Positions 17,370 through 26,119 are shown, counted from the first letter of the stretch. The stretch is DNA of 64,000 bases from Domibacillus indicus (GCF_023715895.1 NZ_JAMBOO010000002.1:372001-436000); one strand, 5' to 3'. Translations and numbers: made by a program. The notes: generated by a model not told the origin, from the sequence alone.

Positions 17370-19847
17370 TTTTTGCCCGAGCAAATAAAGCACTTTTGCC
17401 GCCTCGGCCCGTGTCGCCGTGTCGCCCGGCTTAAATGTTTTGCCTGTTCCCTCCATCAAGCCGAGCTGATACGCTTTCTGAATGGATTGTTGAATAGATG
17501 TGCGGTATTGGCCCACATCGTTAAACGGCATAGAGCCCGTTAATTTAACTGCTCCGTGTTCTTTTTCATAAGCGCGCACGAGCATGGCTGCCATCTCGGC
17601 ACGGCTGATCGATTTAGCCGGTTCAAACGTTTTAGCTGTTGTGCCCTTTACAACGCCTGCTTCGAATGCAGCCGTAATATCCTGCTTCAGCCGGCCCTTT
17701 ACATCGACAAATGGTGTTTCTTTTTGGGCCGTCCATTTCATGGTACGGACGAGCATGCTCGCAAACTGGCCGCGTGTCACATCGCCTTCAGGATCGAATG
17801 TTGCATCTGTTTTGCCTTTAATAATGCCTGCTTCAGCGAGTGCCGCGATATACTCAGCTGCCCAGTGATCCGCTGGCACGTCTGCAAAGGACGGCGCACC
17901 TGCTGTGCCTTTGTTTAAGTCAAGCTCAAAAATGCCAAATCCTTTTTCATCGGTTTTGCCCGTATACGTAATGTTATCCGTTTCTTTGGCAAGCGCTTCT
18001 GCTTTTGGATTAGAGGTAAACGTTGCTTTCGCTTTTGTTTTGGCAAATGTCCAGTTGTTATCTACTGCTGCGTCAATTTCTTTGAATTCCTTTACATAAT
18101 TCATTACCGCCTGGCGGTTGGAATCCGGTGCTTTTAATACCGTGTTTACGCCGCCTGGATTCATCAGCTTGCTGCCTGCTGCCCGATAATCATTGGTGGC
18201 TACGATAAACTCCATCTCATCTGTTACCGGTTTGCCATTAAATTTTAAATTTTTAATCCGGTTTGCCGATGCGTTGATCACATTTTGTCCTTTGTCGTAT
18301 TTCGGCAGGGATGTCACATTGATCTCATAGGTAACGCCGTCGATCACGTCAAAGTTGTAGGTCGGGAAATCCGGGTTAATCAGTGCTTGTCCATCTCCTT
18401 TTGCCGGATCGATCGTGTTAAACTGTCCTGCTGACCATTCAAGCCACTCTTTCAAAGTGGCACCGTTTACTTTAATGGCATTGACGACGTTGTTGTCGTA
18501 TAGGTACAGATCCGCAATGTTTTTCAGCACGAGCGTGCCTGCTTGAACATCCGTATAATCTTCTACGCCACCGCGTCCTGCTTTAAATGGTGCCGCTGCT
18601 GAAAGGACAGGAAGGTTCTCATACTGCGTACCTTTCAGTGCATCTTCTACATACCAGGTTTGTGCCCGGTTTAAAATTTCCATTGCCGCATTATCCCGCA
18701 CAAGACCAAAATACGTATTTAAATCTCCTTTGAGCTCTCCTACTGGTGTTTCCATATACTTAATCGTCGCTTCGTGTTCGGTTTGAACAGATGCTGCAAC
18801 AGCGGCATCCGCTTCTACAGTCACATTACCGGATGTAATCGGCTTAAGAGAACCAGTTCCGCTTGTTACATCCCATTTTCCATTCACTTTTTGAATCTGG
18901 AGATCAATCAGCCCAATGTTATTGCCCCATGATCCAGGCATAACTGTCGGAACACCATTAATAGTCCCATTTGTGTTATCGATACCGCTTCCATCCGGAA
19001 AAGACGGCTTGGCCGCATTCGGAAAGCTCAAATGCTGGTGGCCTGTTAAAACAGCATCTACACCTGGAATTTTCGTTAAATAATAAGAAGCGTTTTCAAT
19101 GCCTTCTGTATACTCTTTCATGGCGCCGTTCTGGTCATACTCGGCAATGCCAGAATGGGAAAGAATCACAATCACATCCGCTCCCGCTTCCTTCATTTGC
19201 GGCACCACCTTTTGAGCGGACTTTACAATGTCCCCCACCACCAGTTTTCCTTCTAGGTGCTTGGCATCCCATTTCATAATGTCCTGTGGTACAAAACCGG
19301 TCACGCCGACTTTAATTGTATGTACTTCTCCGTCTGTATCTTTTACTTCTTTCTCAATGATTTTAAACGGCGTAAAATAAGGATTTCCTTCCGTGTCATA
19401 AACGTTCGCATTTACGTATGGGAACGCTGCCCCGCTAAGCGCTGTATCCATATACTCAAGCCCATAGTTGAATTCATGGTTGCCGATTGTTGCTGCATCA
19501 TAGCCAAGTTGATTCATCGCTTTGTATACCGGGTGAATATAGCCTTCCTTCATTAATCCGTTGTTATATACGTAATCACCAAGCGGGCTTCCTTGAATTA
19601 AATCGCCATTGTCAAAAAGCATGCTGTTGTCTGCTTCCCCGCGCACCTGTTTGATTAAGGTAGCCGCTTTAGCAAGCCCGTAGGCGTTCGTCGCCGAATC
19701 CTTATAGTAATCATAGTTCATTACATTAGAATGAAGATCGGATGTTTCTACAATACGCAGCTTTACAGTATCTTCGGCTGCCTCTGCCATCTGCGGCACA
19801 AATAACCCTGCTGCAATAACGGTTCCTACTGTCCAAGCTTTTTTCAT
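17361..19847 (-). CDS. Cell-wall 5'-nucleotidase/2',3'-cyclic phosphodiesterase with SLH domains
   Basis: An 828-residue exported enzyme. A signal peptide (about 1-23, ending QMAEAAEDT) precedes a calcineurin-like metallophosphatase domain (about 28-320: ETSDLHSNVMNYDYY, TIGNHEFNYGLEYMD, VLTGHQHLSFP), then the 5'-nucleotidase C-terminal domain (about 365-585) and three S-layer-homology repeats (about 660-828: SFADVPADHWAAEYI, PFVDVKGRLKQDITA, PFNDVGQYRTSIQQS). It probably dephosphorylates extracellular nucleotides while bound to secondary wall polymer, for phosphate or nucleoside salvage. Monocistronic; its end overlaps the candidate DesR site. Family clear; exact substrate inferred. Confidence 0.9.
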   Translation of the reverse strand: MKKAWTVGTVIAAGLFVPQMAEAAEDTVKLRIVETSDLHSNVMNYDYYKDSATNAYGLAKAATLIKQVRGEADNSMLFDNGDLIQGSPLGDYVYNNGLMKEGYIHPVYKAMNQLGYDAATIGNHEFNYGLEYMDTALSGAAFPYVNANVYDTEGNPYFTPFKIIEKEVKDTDGEVHTIKVGVTGFVPQDIMKWDAKHLEGKLVVGDIVKSAQKVVPQMKEAGADVIVILSHSGIAEYDQNGAMKEYTEGIENASYYLTKIPGVDAVLTGHQHLSFPNAAKPSFPDGSGIDNTNGTINGVPTVMPGSWGNNIGLIDLQIQKVNGKWDVTSGTGSLKPITSGNVTVEADAAVAASVQTEHEATIKYMETPVGELKGDLNTYFGLVRDNAAMEILNRAQTWYVEDALKGTQYENLPVLSAAAPFKAGRGGVEDYTDVQAGTLVLKNIADLYLYDNNVVNAIKVNGATLKEWLEWSAGQFNTIDPAKGDGQALINPDFPTYNFDVIDGVTYEINVTSLPKYDKGQNVINASANRIKNLKFNGKPVTDEMEFIVATNDYRAAGSKLMNPGGVNTVLKAPDSNRQAVMNYVKEFKEIDAAVDNNWTFAKTKAKATFTSNPKAEALAKETDNITYTGKTDEKGFGIFELDLNKGTAGAPSFADVPADHWAAEYIAALAEAGIIKGKTDATFDPEGDVTRGQFASMLVRTMKWTAQKETPFVDVKGRLKQDITAAFEAGVVKGTTAKTFEPAKSISRAEMAAMLVRAYEKEHGAVKLTGSMPFNDVGQYRTSIQQSIQKAYQLGLMEGTGKTFKPGDTATRAEAAKVLYLLGQKSI

Positions 19848-19961
19848 TCAACTGCCCCCTAAACTATTTTTTCAATATAGGAATTATAGCATGATCGGCG
19901 AAAAGAAATGAGAATATTTACAATTTTCTCAATAAAACTTTACATTATGTCAAATAAAAAA

Positions 19962-20037
19962 AGACATTTCAACTGAAATGTCTCAGTGCGTAGACAAAGT
20001 CTTTCGCTTTTAAAAAAGAGCCGATAAGTGAAGCCTG
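19962..20037. repeat. Truncated repeat element, copy C
   Basis: A hairpin AGACATTTC-AACT-GAAATGTCT (19962-19983) is followed directly by the left end of the element (19984-20037, containing GCGTAGACAAAGTCTTTCGC and GATAAGTGAAGCCTG). The rest of the element and the second hairpin are missing. The match to copies A and B over about 54 bases is near perfect. Confidence 0.8.
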
Positions 20038-20061
20038 ATATATTTGAAGGGAAGGGCCTTC

Positions 20062-20997
20062 TTATGAACAGGAGAGAATGCGTCTGGAAAAAGTACTTTT
20101 TCTTGCAATGCAGCGGTCTTGAATAACAAAACCGGCTTTCTCAACCATTTCTTCAATCGGATCAATCGATACGACAACGAGCCTGTCGGCAATGCGCCGT
20201 GCGTGCGTTAAAATGGACTGCAGCTCATCAGGCGTTGCATGTGTATACAGATTATATGGCATATCAATAATCGCTACATCATAATGCTCTTCTACTTCTT
20301 CAATCGGTCCGAGCGTGACACGGCCTTCGAGACCAAAGTAATCCAGGTTTTCACGCGAGCCTCCGACAACAAGCGGATTGATATCGCGCCCCTCAATGTC
20401 CATCCCCATTGATAAAGCTTCCACTAAAACAGTCCCGATCCCGCAGCATGGATCGACAGCCCGAATGCCTTCCGGCTCTGGTACAGCAATATTCGCCATG
20501 ACCCGGGCATCCCGGGCACTAAGCGCTGTTGAATATTCACGCGGCTTTTGAATATGTTTCATCCATACACGCTTGTTTTTCTCATAACGCCCCAGATACC
20601 AGCGTCCGCCGCAAGCCACAAGGCCAAAGAGGTGATCCGGATTTTTCAAGTCCGCTTCCCCAATAATTTCCCAGCCAATAGCCCGTTCAATTTCCAGCCG
20701 TTCCTGATATTCCACCTTTTTTTCAGGCGGAAGGTCGTTCGTTTTTACAAAAATCGCTTTAAATGTTTCACTTCCTATATCGATGCTGCCGGCTTTTTGA
20801 ACGATGTCAGCCACCGAATCCGCCTCAAGAAGCACTTCTACTTTTTCCCGTATAAACGGGCTTCGATTCACGTCCAGATCGACGCTGCTTTTCACTACCG
20901 GCCCGGAGGCAGACGAACCGAAAAAAGCGCGCAGCTCCATTTCAGCCAGTTCTTCGTCTTCCTCACTATAATTCACTGTATAAATAAATTCGTTCAC
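20062..20997 (-). CDS. TRM11-like SAM-dependent methyltransferase
   Basis: A 311-residue putative RNA or DNA methyltransferase. An N-terminal region of about 150 residues (MNEFIYTVNYSEEDEELAE) resembles THUMP-like RNA-binding modules, followed by a Rossmann methyltransferase domain with RAVDPCCGIGTVLVEALS (SAM-binding motif I), DIEGRDINPLVVGGSRENLD and VAIIDMPYNLYT (a D/N-P-P-Y-like catalytic motif, here DMPY). The family includes tRNA guanosine N2-methyltransferases, so a tRNA substrate is likely but not proven. A GTG start at 20997 with AAGGATCAAT upstream is preferred over the ATG at 21030. Confidence 0.82.
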   Translation of the reverse strand: MNEFIYTVNYSEEDEELAEMELRAFFGSSASGPVVKSSVDLDVNRSPFIREKVEVLLEADSVADIVQKAGSIDIGSETFKAIFVKTNDLPPEKKVEYQERLEIERAIGWEIIGEADLKNPDHLFGLVACGGRWYLGRYEKNKRVWMKHIQKPREYSTALSARDARVMANIAVPEPEGIRAVDPCCGIGTVLVEALSMGMDIEGRDINPLVVGGSRENLDYFGLEGRVTLGPIEEVEEHYDVAIIDMPYNLYTHATPDELQSILTHARRIADRLVVVSIDPIEEMVEKAGFVIQDRCIARKSTFSRRILSCS

Positions 20998-21081
20998 ATT
21001 GATCCTTCTTTCTATTATCCTCTGCTTCATTTATTTTGACATACTTTTCTCCATTGGGCTCCTTTTTTTCATGGAAAATAA

Positions 21082-21115
21082 AAAACCCTGACGATTATTC
21101 GAAATCGTCAGGGTT
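21082..21115. terminator. Terminator overlapping the end of the 46-residue protein gene
   Basis: AAAACCCTGACGATT (to 21096) pairs with AATCGTCAGGGTTTTT (21103 onward), loop ATTCGA. The stop codon at 21095 lies inside the stem. Confidence 0.85.
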
Positions 21116-21235
21116 TTTATCTTCAGGGCGCTTTTCCTTTTTATCCTGTGCGCGCTGCGGTTCGATATCTTCACCGCGCTCTTTCTTTCGTTGCTGCTCT
21201 ATTGAGTCATTGGACTGTTTGTTTTCTTCTGTCAT
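21095..21235 (-). CDS. Small, highly charged hydrophilic protein, 46 residues
   Basis: Starts MTEENKQSNDSIEQQRKKER and continues with Glu/Lys/Asp-rich sequence; no hydrophobic core at all, so probably intrinsically disordered. AAAGGAGG lies nine bases before the ATG at 21235, and the stop codon is embedded in a strong terminator, so it is a genuine gene. Such small hydrophilic proteins are common in Bacillaceae, sometimes as spore or stress proteins, but nothing links this one to a role. Confidence 0.7.
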   Translation of the reverse strand: MTEENKQSNDSIEQQRKKERGEDIEPQRAQDKKEKRPEDKNPDDFE

Positions 21236-21334
21236 GTGAATGTGCCTCCTTTGATCTGTCTCTTTTACGTTATTTCCACATTTTCTTGAAAATAAACAAA
21301 GATTATAATCTGGCACCATGTAAAAACAAAAGGG

Positions 21335-21514
21335 CTACTTCTTTTTTAAGATGCCCACTGTCCGCACCATTGATCCAATAAACATGACGAGTGCGCCTGC
21401 AACGAGCAGGATGAGAAACGTATTTTTTGGAATGACGCCCATCGGATAAAGAAGCCCGCTCAAAATAGCGATTAGTCCAAGAACTGTTAATGCCCAACCG
21501 AATTTAATCATCAT
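21335..21514 (-). CDS. Small two-helix membrane protein, 59 residues
   Basis: Two hydrophobic helices (about 5-24, FGWALTVLGLIAILSGLLYP, and about 31-52) joined by a short loop, with a Lys-rich C-terminus (GILKKK) that should lie in the cytoplasm. GGTAAG precedes the tandem ATG start. The open frame continues far upstream in antisense to the exonuclease gene, but only this part has protein-like composition. Function unknown. Confidence 0.6.
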   Translation of the reverse strand: MMIKFGWALTVLGLIAILSGLLYPMGVIPKNTFLILLVAGALVMFIGSMVRTVGILKKK

Positions 21515-21631
21515 CTTACCTGCCTTACCTGCTTTTTCTGCTAGTGTACCACACGCCCGATTGTATTTCATGCCTAAAACCAGTACACTTATTCTACTAT
21601 AACTATGATTAACGTAAAGGATGATCCAGAC

Positions 21632-22519
21632 GTGAAAAATTTCACTGCACTTGATTTCGAGACGGCGAACGCCAGCCGAAGCAGTGTTTGTTCGATTGGA
21701 CTGGCAAAAGTAGTCGATGGAGAAATCAAAAAAACGTACTATTCGCTTGTTAATCCGAAAGAGCGGTTTGACAGCCGGAATATCGCCGTGCACGGCATCC
21801 GGCCGGAAAATGTAGCGGACGCGCCCTCGTTCAGCGATATTTTCGATGAAGTAATGGCTTTTATCGGAGAGGATCCAATTGTGGCTCACTTTGCCCAATT
21901 CGACATCAGCGTCCTGCGCAGCACAGCTCAAAAACATAGGCTGTCCCTGCCGAATAATCCATATTTCTGTTCCTGTATGCTGGCAAAATCTATGTTGAAT
22001 CTGCCTTCTAACAAATTGAATGTAGTAGCCGGCCACTTTAACTTTACATTCAATCATCATAATGCGCTGGAAGATGCCGTTGCCTGTGCAGTCGTGGTAA
22101 ACGGTATGATGGAACGCCACGCTTCGCTTGCTGCCTTTCTCCAGGAAGCGCAGTATGGCTTCGGCTATATTCACGGCGAGTCTTTTCGCAAAAAGAAGCC
22201 GGACAAGCGGGCTCCACTTCAAAAGCCAAAAGCAGATGCGGGCGTACATCCTTTTGCGCAAAAAGCCATTTCATTTACCGGCACGCTTACATCTATGAAA
22301 CGGCAGGAAGCCATCCATATTGTCCAAAGCCTTGGTGCCAGCATTCATCCTACCGTTAAAAAGAACACTGATTATTTAATCGTCGGTGAATCTGATGCGA
22401 AAAAATACCGAGACGGACAGCTTTCCGCCCAAATTCAACGGGCAAAAAACTGGCAGTCAAAAGGCGGAGCCATCAAGCTCGTTTCTGAGCAAAAATTTTT
22501 CAAAGCAATCCGTTTATAA
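21632..22519 (+). CDS. DnaQ-like 3'-5' exonuclease with C-terminal BRCT domain
   Basis: A 295-residue protein with a DEDD exonuclease domain (about 1-165: FTALDFETANASRSSVCSIG, AHFAQFDISVLRSTA, HNALEDAVACAVV, giving the DED-Dh acidic set) and a BRCT domain at about 215-290 (ISFTGTLTSMKRQEAIHIVQ, KNTDYLIVGE). This pairing resembles DNA polymerase III epsilon-like proteins that trim 3' ends in repair or replication. GTG at 21632 is chosen since AAAGGATGA lies upstream; the ATG at 21605 has no site. Terminated by the left hairpin of repeat B. Confidence 0.85.
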   Translation: MKNFTALDFETANASRSSVCSIGLAKVVDGEIKKTYYSLVNPKERFDSRNIAVHGIRPENVADAPSFSDIFDEVMAFIGEDPIVAHFAQFDISVLRSTAQKHRLSLPNNPYFCSCMLAKSMLNLPSNKLNVVAGHFNFTFNHHNALEDAVACAVVVNGMMERHASLAAFLQEAQYGFGYIHGESFRKKKPDKRAPLQKPKADAGVHPFAQKAISFTGTLTSMKRQEAIHIVQSLGASIHPTVKKNTDYLIVGESDAKKYRDGQLSAQIQRAKNWQSKGGAIKLVSEQKFFKAIRL

Positions 22520-22520
22520 A

Positions 22521-23025
22521 AAGAACGCACTTCTTATCTGAGTGCGTTCTTTCAGTGTGTAGACAAAATCTTTCGCTTTTAAAAAAGAGCCGATAAGTGA
22601 AGCCTGCCGGACTTTGCACACCTTAGGGCAGTGCGGGAGCCTCCTCGGCTGCGCCTGCGGGGTCTCCCGACTCACTGTACTTCCCGCAGGAGTCTTCGCC
22701 CGGCAGGCTTCACTAAGTAGTATGGAAGGTCCATAAGCAAGGACTGTATAAAACCTTTCTCCTTTTTAAACAGAAAGATATGACCTTATCAGCTCTATAC
22801 AACCTTGTCGCAAGCCACTTGGCGGCGGGAGGGCGGCGCAGACTCCTATGGGACTAAGCGGGCAGCTGAGACCGGTGAAGCCGCCAGGGGAAGTCGGGCT
22901 CAGCGCCTGCCCCATGGAAAGCGGAGCTGCCCGGACGCCGCCAATCTATCCCATTTATGTGCACGGTCATCCATATCATTTGTCTACAGTCTGAAAGAAC
23001 GCACTTTTTATTTAAGTGCGTTCTT
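22521..23025. repeat. Hairpin-flanked interspersed element, copy B (with nested segment)
   Basis: Body about 22553-22993 with matching terminal inverted repeats TGTAGACAAA (22558-22567) and TTTGTCTACA (22979-22988). It is bracketed by hairpins with identical stems AAGAACGCACT/AGTGCGTTCTT (22521-22551 and 22995-23025) but different loops. These are the terminators of the exonuclease gene and of the convergent membrane-protein gene. The right part (about 22820-22945) matches copy A closely. The left part holds an extra segment of roughly 100 bases (about 22607-22705) not in copy A, itself closed by AGTGAAGCCTGCC and GGCAGGCTTCACT. No transposase. Confidence 0.85.
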
Positions 23026-23559
23026 TTTGCTCTGTTTTGGCCGAATGAAATAGCTGGCTGTTATTAGAAGATCAATCCCTAATACAAGCGTCCAAATGCG
23101 CAAAATCTGCCAGAGTGCTTCTGTTCGTTCTCCCCCGGCAACCAGCAGGATGATGCCATACAGCAGTCCGGCTCCAATTCCGTAAGCGAAAACATGGCGT
23201 ATAGTGTTTTTTAAATCCTGCTTAGCAAAAGCAAAGCCTGTTTTCGACACCGGCTTGCTGCCCTCTTTCAGCACATAGTGGCGGAATGTCTCATCGGCCC
23301 ATCTGATCATGCTTTTCCCATAAGCAACGGAAACACCGATATAAACGGCCGCAATGCCATGAGCCATGCTGGCCGATGCTCCTCTTTGAAGATCTGTTAC
23401 TGTAAATATCAGCAGCAGCAAATCTATTATGGGGGTAAGCGCTAAAAAAAGCAGACCCGCTTTTTCCTTTTGGAATACATATCTTATCGTTAAACCCACT
23501 CCGATAACCACCCAAAACGCTGCTTCACACGCAATAATAAGCCAGGCAATGGTATCCAT
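23008..23559 (-). CDS. Integral membrane protein, 183 residues
   Basis: Five to six hydrophobic helices are visible (starting MDTIAWLIIACEAAFWVVIG, then LLFLALTPIIDLLLLIFTV, HGIAAVYIGVSVAYG, FAYGIGAGLLYGIILLVAG, TLVLGIDLLITASYFI). It resembles, from memory, B. subtilis YmcC-type proteins of unknown function. It is divergent from a TetR regulator gene with a long perfect palindrome between them, so it is probably the regulator's target. Its stop codon lies in the loop of the right hairpin of repeat B. Confidence 0.75.
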   Translation of the reverse strand: MDTIAWLIIACEAAFWVVIGVGLTIRYVFQKEKAGLLFLALTPIIDLLLLIFTVTDLQRGASASMAHGIAAVYIGVSVAYGKSMIRWADETFRHYVLKEGSKPVSKTGFAFAKQDLKNTIRHVFAYGIGAGLLYGIILLVAGGERTEALWQILRIWTLVLGIDLLITASYFIRPKQSKKNALK

Positions 23560-23570
23560 CTTTTCCTCCC

Positions 23571-23602
23571 CTTTTAAATAATACAGTTGTATTATTTAAA
23601 AG
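23571..23602. promoter_or_regulatory. Perfect 32-base palindrome, candidate TetR operator
   Basis: CTTTTAAATAATACA-GT-TGTATTATTTAAAAG: 15-base arms, no mismatch, between the divergent membrane-protein and tetR genes. A weaker related motif, AATACAATCGTATT, lies near 23622-23635. The length and position suit a TetR dimer pair controlling both genes. Confidence 0.7.
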
Positions 23603-23677
23603 ATAACACATTTTCTTATTAAATACAATCGTATTAAAAAAATGGTTTCTTGCCCTCTTTTTTGTTACAATCGGTAT

Positions 23678-24277
23678 ATGCCAAAAATCGTCGATCACGA
23701 AAAGCGAAAAAAACAAATTGCCGAAGCAACCTGGACTATTATTGTAAAAAAGGGAATAGAAGGGGCGACCGTTCGTGCCATTGCTGCTGAAGCCGGCGTT
23801 TCTCTCGGCTCGCTCCGTCATTATTTTTCCTCCCAGGAGGAACTGCTCCTATACGCGATGGATCTCGTTAAAGAGCGGGTATCTATCCGGATTAACCGCC
23901 TTTTACAATCAGAGGATTCTCCAGAACAAATTAGTATTCGCATCTTGCTTGAGCTTATTCCATACGATGCTGAAAGCCAGACAGAGATGTCTGTCTGGTT
24001 TCACTTTGTCATGAACAGCCTGCCGCATGCCCAGGAAGAGGAGGATGGTATACGTGAAGGGATCGAGCGGATTATGACAGGACTGTTCGAGGGCAGATTG
24101 CTGAAAAAAGAAGTGGATGTAAACCTGGAAATCGAACGGCTTTATGCTTTAGTGGACGGTCTTGCTCTTCATGCGATGCTTCACCCTAAGCGGCTGTCAA
24201 AGGAGAAAATAAAAAAGGTGATTGTTCATCATATGAACACATTATTTCACCAGCCCGTCGAAGAAGCAAACATATAA
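23678..24277 (+). CDS. TetR-family transcriptional regulator
   Basis: A 199-residue regulator. The helix-turn-helix at about 10-55 (RKKQIAEATWTIIVKKGIEG, TVRAIAAEAGVSLGSLRHYF) is canonical; the C-terminal ligand domain (about 70-199) is divergent, as usual. The ATG at 23678 has no Shine-Dalgarno site; a TGT-TACAAT extended -10 box lies only eight bases upstream, so the mRNA may be leaderless. Probably represses itself and the divergent membrane-protein gene through the palindrome at 23571-23602. Inducer unknown. Confidence 0.88.
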   Translation: MPKIVDHEKRKKQIAEATWTIIVKKGIEGATVRAIAAEAGVSLGSLRHYFSSQEELLLYAMDLVKERVSIRINRLLQSEDSPEQISIRILLELIPYDAESQTEMSVWFHFVMNSLPHAQEEEDGIREGIERIMTGLFEGRLLKKEVDVNLEIERLYALVDGLALHAMLHPKRLSKEKIKKVIVHHMNTLFHQPVEEANI

Positions 24278-24323
24278 AAAGGGGCAGGGTTCCAAACGGT
24301 TGATTGTCACCCTGCTCCTTTTT
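24276..24323. terminator. Bidirectional terminator between tetR and the histidine kinase
   Basis: AAAAAGGGGCAGGGT (24276-24290) pairs with ACCCTGCTCCTTTTT (24309-24323), one G-T pair, serving the two convergent genes. Confidence 0.85.
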
Positions 24324-24325
24324 CT

Positions 24326-26119
24326 TTATGAAACCGGCAGAGTCATACAAAATGTCGTGCCGGTTTTTGAGGTGGACATTAATTCGATGGTTCCGCCGTG
24401 GCTTTCCACCATTCGCTGGACGAGCGGCAGTCCAAGCCCTGTCCCGTCTTCTTTAGAGGTTGAAAAAGGATCAAAAAGCGTTTTTCGCATCCCATCGTCT
24501 ATTCCTGTACCCGTATCCTGCAAGTAAATGCGGTACCAGCCTTTTTCAATCGTTGATTGAATGAAAATATGGCCTTTTTCCTCTATCGCTTCTATACTAT
24601 TGCGGATCAAATTATGAAAAATCTGCTTCATTTGATTAGGATCCACCTGCAGAAGATGTGGATCCAGTGAAAAAGTAAACTCAATATCTTTTTGCAGTGA
24701 CTGTGTGATAAGCGGGAGGATATCCTGGATTAAATCTTCTATTTTGACTTCTTTTAATCTCGGGGCCTCCGGCTTCGACATCAGCAGCATATCTTCAATA
24801 ATCGTATTAATCCGGTCCAGCTCTTTTAAAAGAAGAGGCAGATAATACTGCTCTTTTTCTTCTCTGGAGAAAGAGTGATCCATTAAAGAAAGAAAGCCTT
24901 GAATAACAGCGAGTGGATTTCGTATTTCATGGGCAGCACCAGCTGCCATTTCACCTACCACTGCCAGTTTTTCCGACTGCTGCATCCGCCGTTCAAGCTC
25001 GCTCATTTTTGTAAAATCGATAAAATAAAAAATGCGGCCAATTCTCTCTTCCCGTTTATTTACTAATTCGGTTTGAGACACAAGCAGCTGATAAGATTGT
25101 TTACCAGTTATAAAAGGAATTTTTTCATTTTGGCAAATGCGCTTATCTTTTAATATTCCCCAGAACTTCTTGTTTTTGTGATCTGTTTGGGCTAAATGCT
25201 GTACGGTGTCTTCTCCTGCCTCTAATAAGTGCTTGGCAAACGTATTTAAAGAAAAGGCGTCCGTTTTATCGTCACTCGTTATAATTCCAACAGGCAATGA
25301 ATTTAAAATTTGTTCCTGGTAAATTTTGCCCTCTGTAATGGTATAAAACGATTCTTTTAAACTGGCAGACATTTTATTAATAGAGTCCGCAATCAGTTTC
25401 AGCTCTTCCTGCTCCACCTCTATCACTGTCAAGCCGTAACGGCCGCCTGCAATTTGATCTACACTTTCAACCATTTTTTCGATTGGTTTTGTCAGCCCCT
25501 TGCTGATCCGGTGTGACCCATAAATTGACATGATCAATGCCGCCGTTGTCAGAAATAATAAAATCACGAGAGCCGCTTCAATAATTCCTGAAAACCGGTC
25601 TGCCTGCCCGCTTAACGAAGAAAGTGTCTCCGTTTCTTTTTCTCTAAGGCTCAATTTTAAACGATCCAGCTCCGGCAGGTATTGCTCCGTTATATATGCT
25701 GCTGCTTCATCTGTATTACCATTAAGTAAAAGCCCCTGGACATTATTTCCGATTAAAAAGTCTAAACGGTCGATATCCCGGCTAAACGTCTCAAGTGCCG
25801 GCGGAATCACGACCTTCTCGTTCCCGGGAAACTGGGCAGCTTTTTTGTCCTGCTCCTTGTATACTTCTACAAGCGTATCATTGAGACCGCCGGATAGATA
25901 ACTTTCGACGATATACTTTTTAACATTAAGATCTTCCTGCCAGTAAGAAATCCAAACCATTTCAGGGATATCGTTTTTATTAATCTGCTGACCAACGCTT
26001 TGAACGTCTTCAATAGATCGTACAAAAACAAGTGAAAACCCGCTTAATAAGAGGGTATTGACTAACAGTACGGTTAAGATTTTGTGACGGAAAGACATAT
26101 GAAGAAATTGTTTTTTCAT
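24326..26119 (-). CDS. Membrane histidine kinase (HAMP-PAS-HisKA), orphan type
   Basis: A 597-residue sensor kinase. TM1 (about 14-34) and TM2 (about 182-203) enclose an extracytoplasmic helical sensor region; then HAMP (about 205-255), PAS (about 265-370, LNSLPVGIITSDDKTDAF), HisKA with AAGAAHEIRNPLAVIQGFLS (phospho-accepting His in AHEIRNP) and HATPase (NLIRNSIEAI, DTGTGI, GTGLGLPLVQRMVESHGG). The HEIRNPL.xxQGFL pattern is that of Spo0F-feeding sporulation kinases and their relatives. No response regulator gene is adjacent. It lies 18 bases after a Med-like BMP protein gene, so the two are probably one operon and a signal-recognition pair. Kinase identity sure, partners inferred. Confidence 0.9.
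   Translation of the reverse strand: MKKQFLHMSFRHKILTVLLVNTLLLSGFSLVFVRSIEDVQSVGQQINKNDIPEMVWISYWQEDLNVKKYIVESYLSGGLNDTLVEVYKEQDKKAAQFPGNEKVVIPPALETFSRDIDRLDFLIGNNVQGLLLNGNTDEAAAYITEQYLPELDRLKLSLREKETETLSSLSGQADRFSGIIEAALVILLFLTTAALIMSIYGSHRISKGLTKPIEKMVESVDQIAGGRYGLTVIEVEQEELKLIADSINKMSASLKESFYTITEGKIYQEQILNSLPVGIITSDDKTDAFSLNTFAKHLLEAGEDTVQHLAQTDHKNKKFWGILKDKRICQNEKIPFITGKQSYQLLVSQTELVNKREERIGRIFYFIDFTKMSELERRMQQSEKLAVVGEMAAGAAHEIRNPLAVIQGFLSLMDHSFSREEKEQYYLPLLLKELDRINTIIEDMLLMSKPEAPRLKEVKIEDLIQDILPLITQSLQKDIEFTFSLDPHLLQVDPNQMKQIFHNLIRNSIEAIEEKGHIFIQSTIEKGWYRIYLQDTGTGIDDGMRKTLFDPFSTSKEDGTGLGLPLVQRMVESHGGTIELMSTSKTGTTFCMTLPVS

Noticed and set aside
21335-22261. A 308-codon minus-strand frame antisense to the exonuclease gene
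   Set aside because: Only its last 59 codons have a ribosome site and membrane-protein composition; the rest is antisense.
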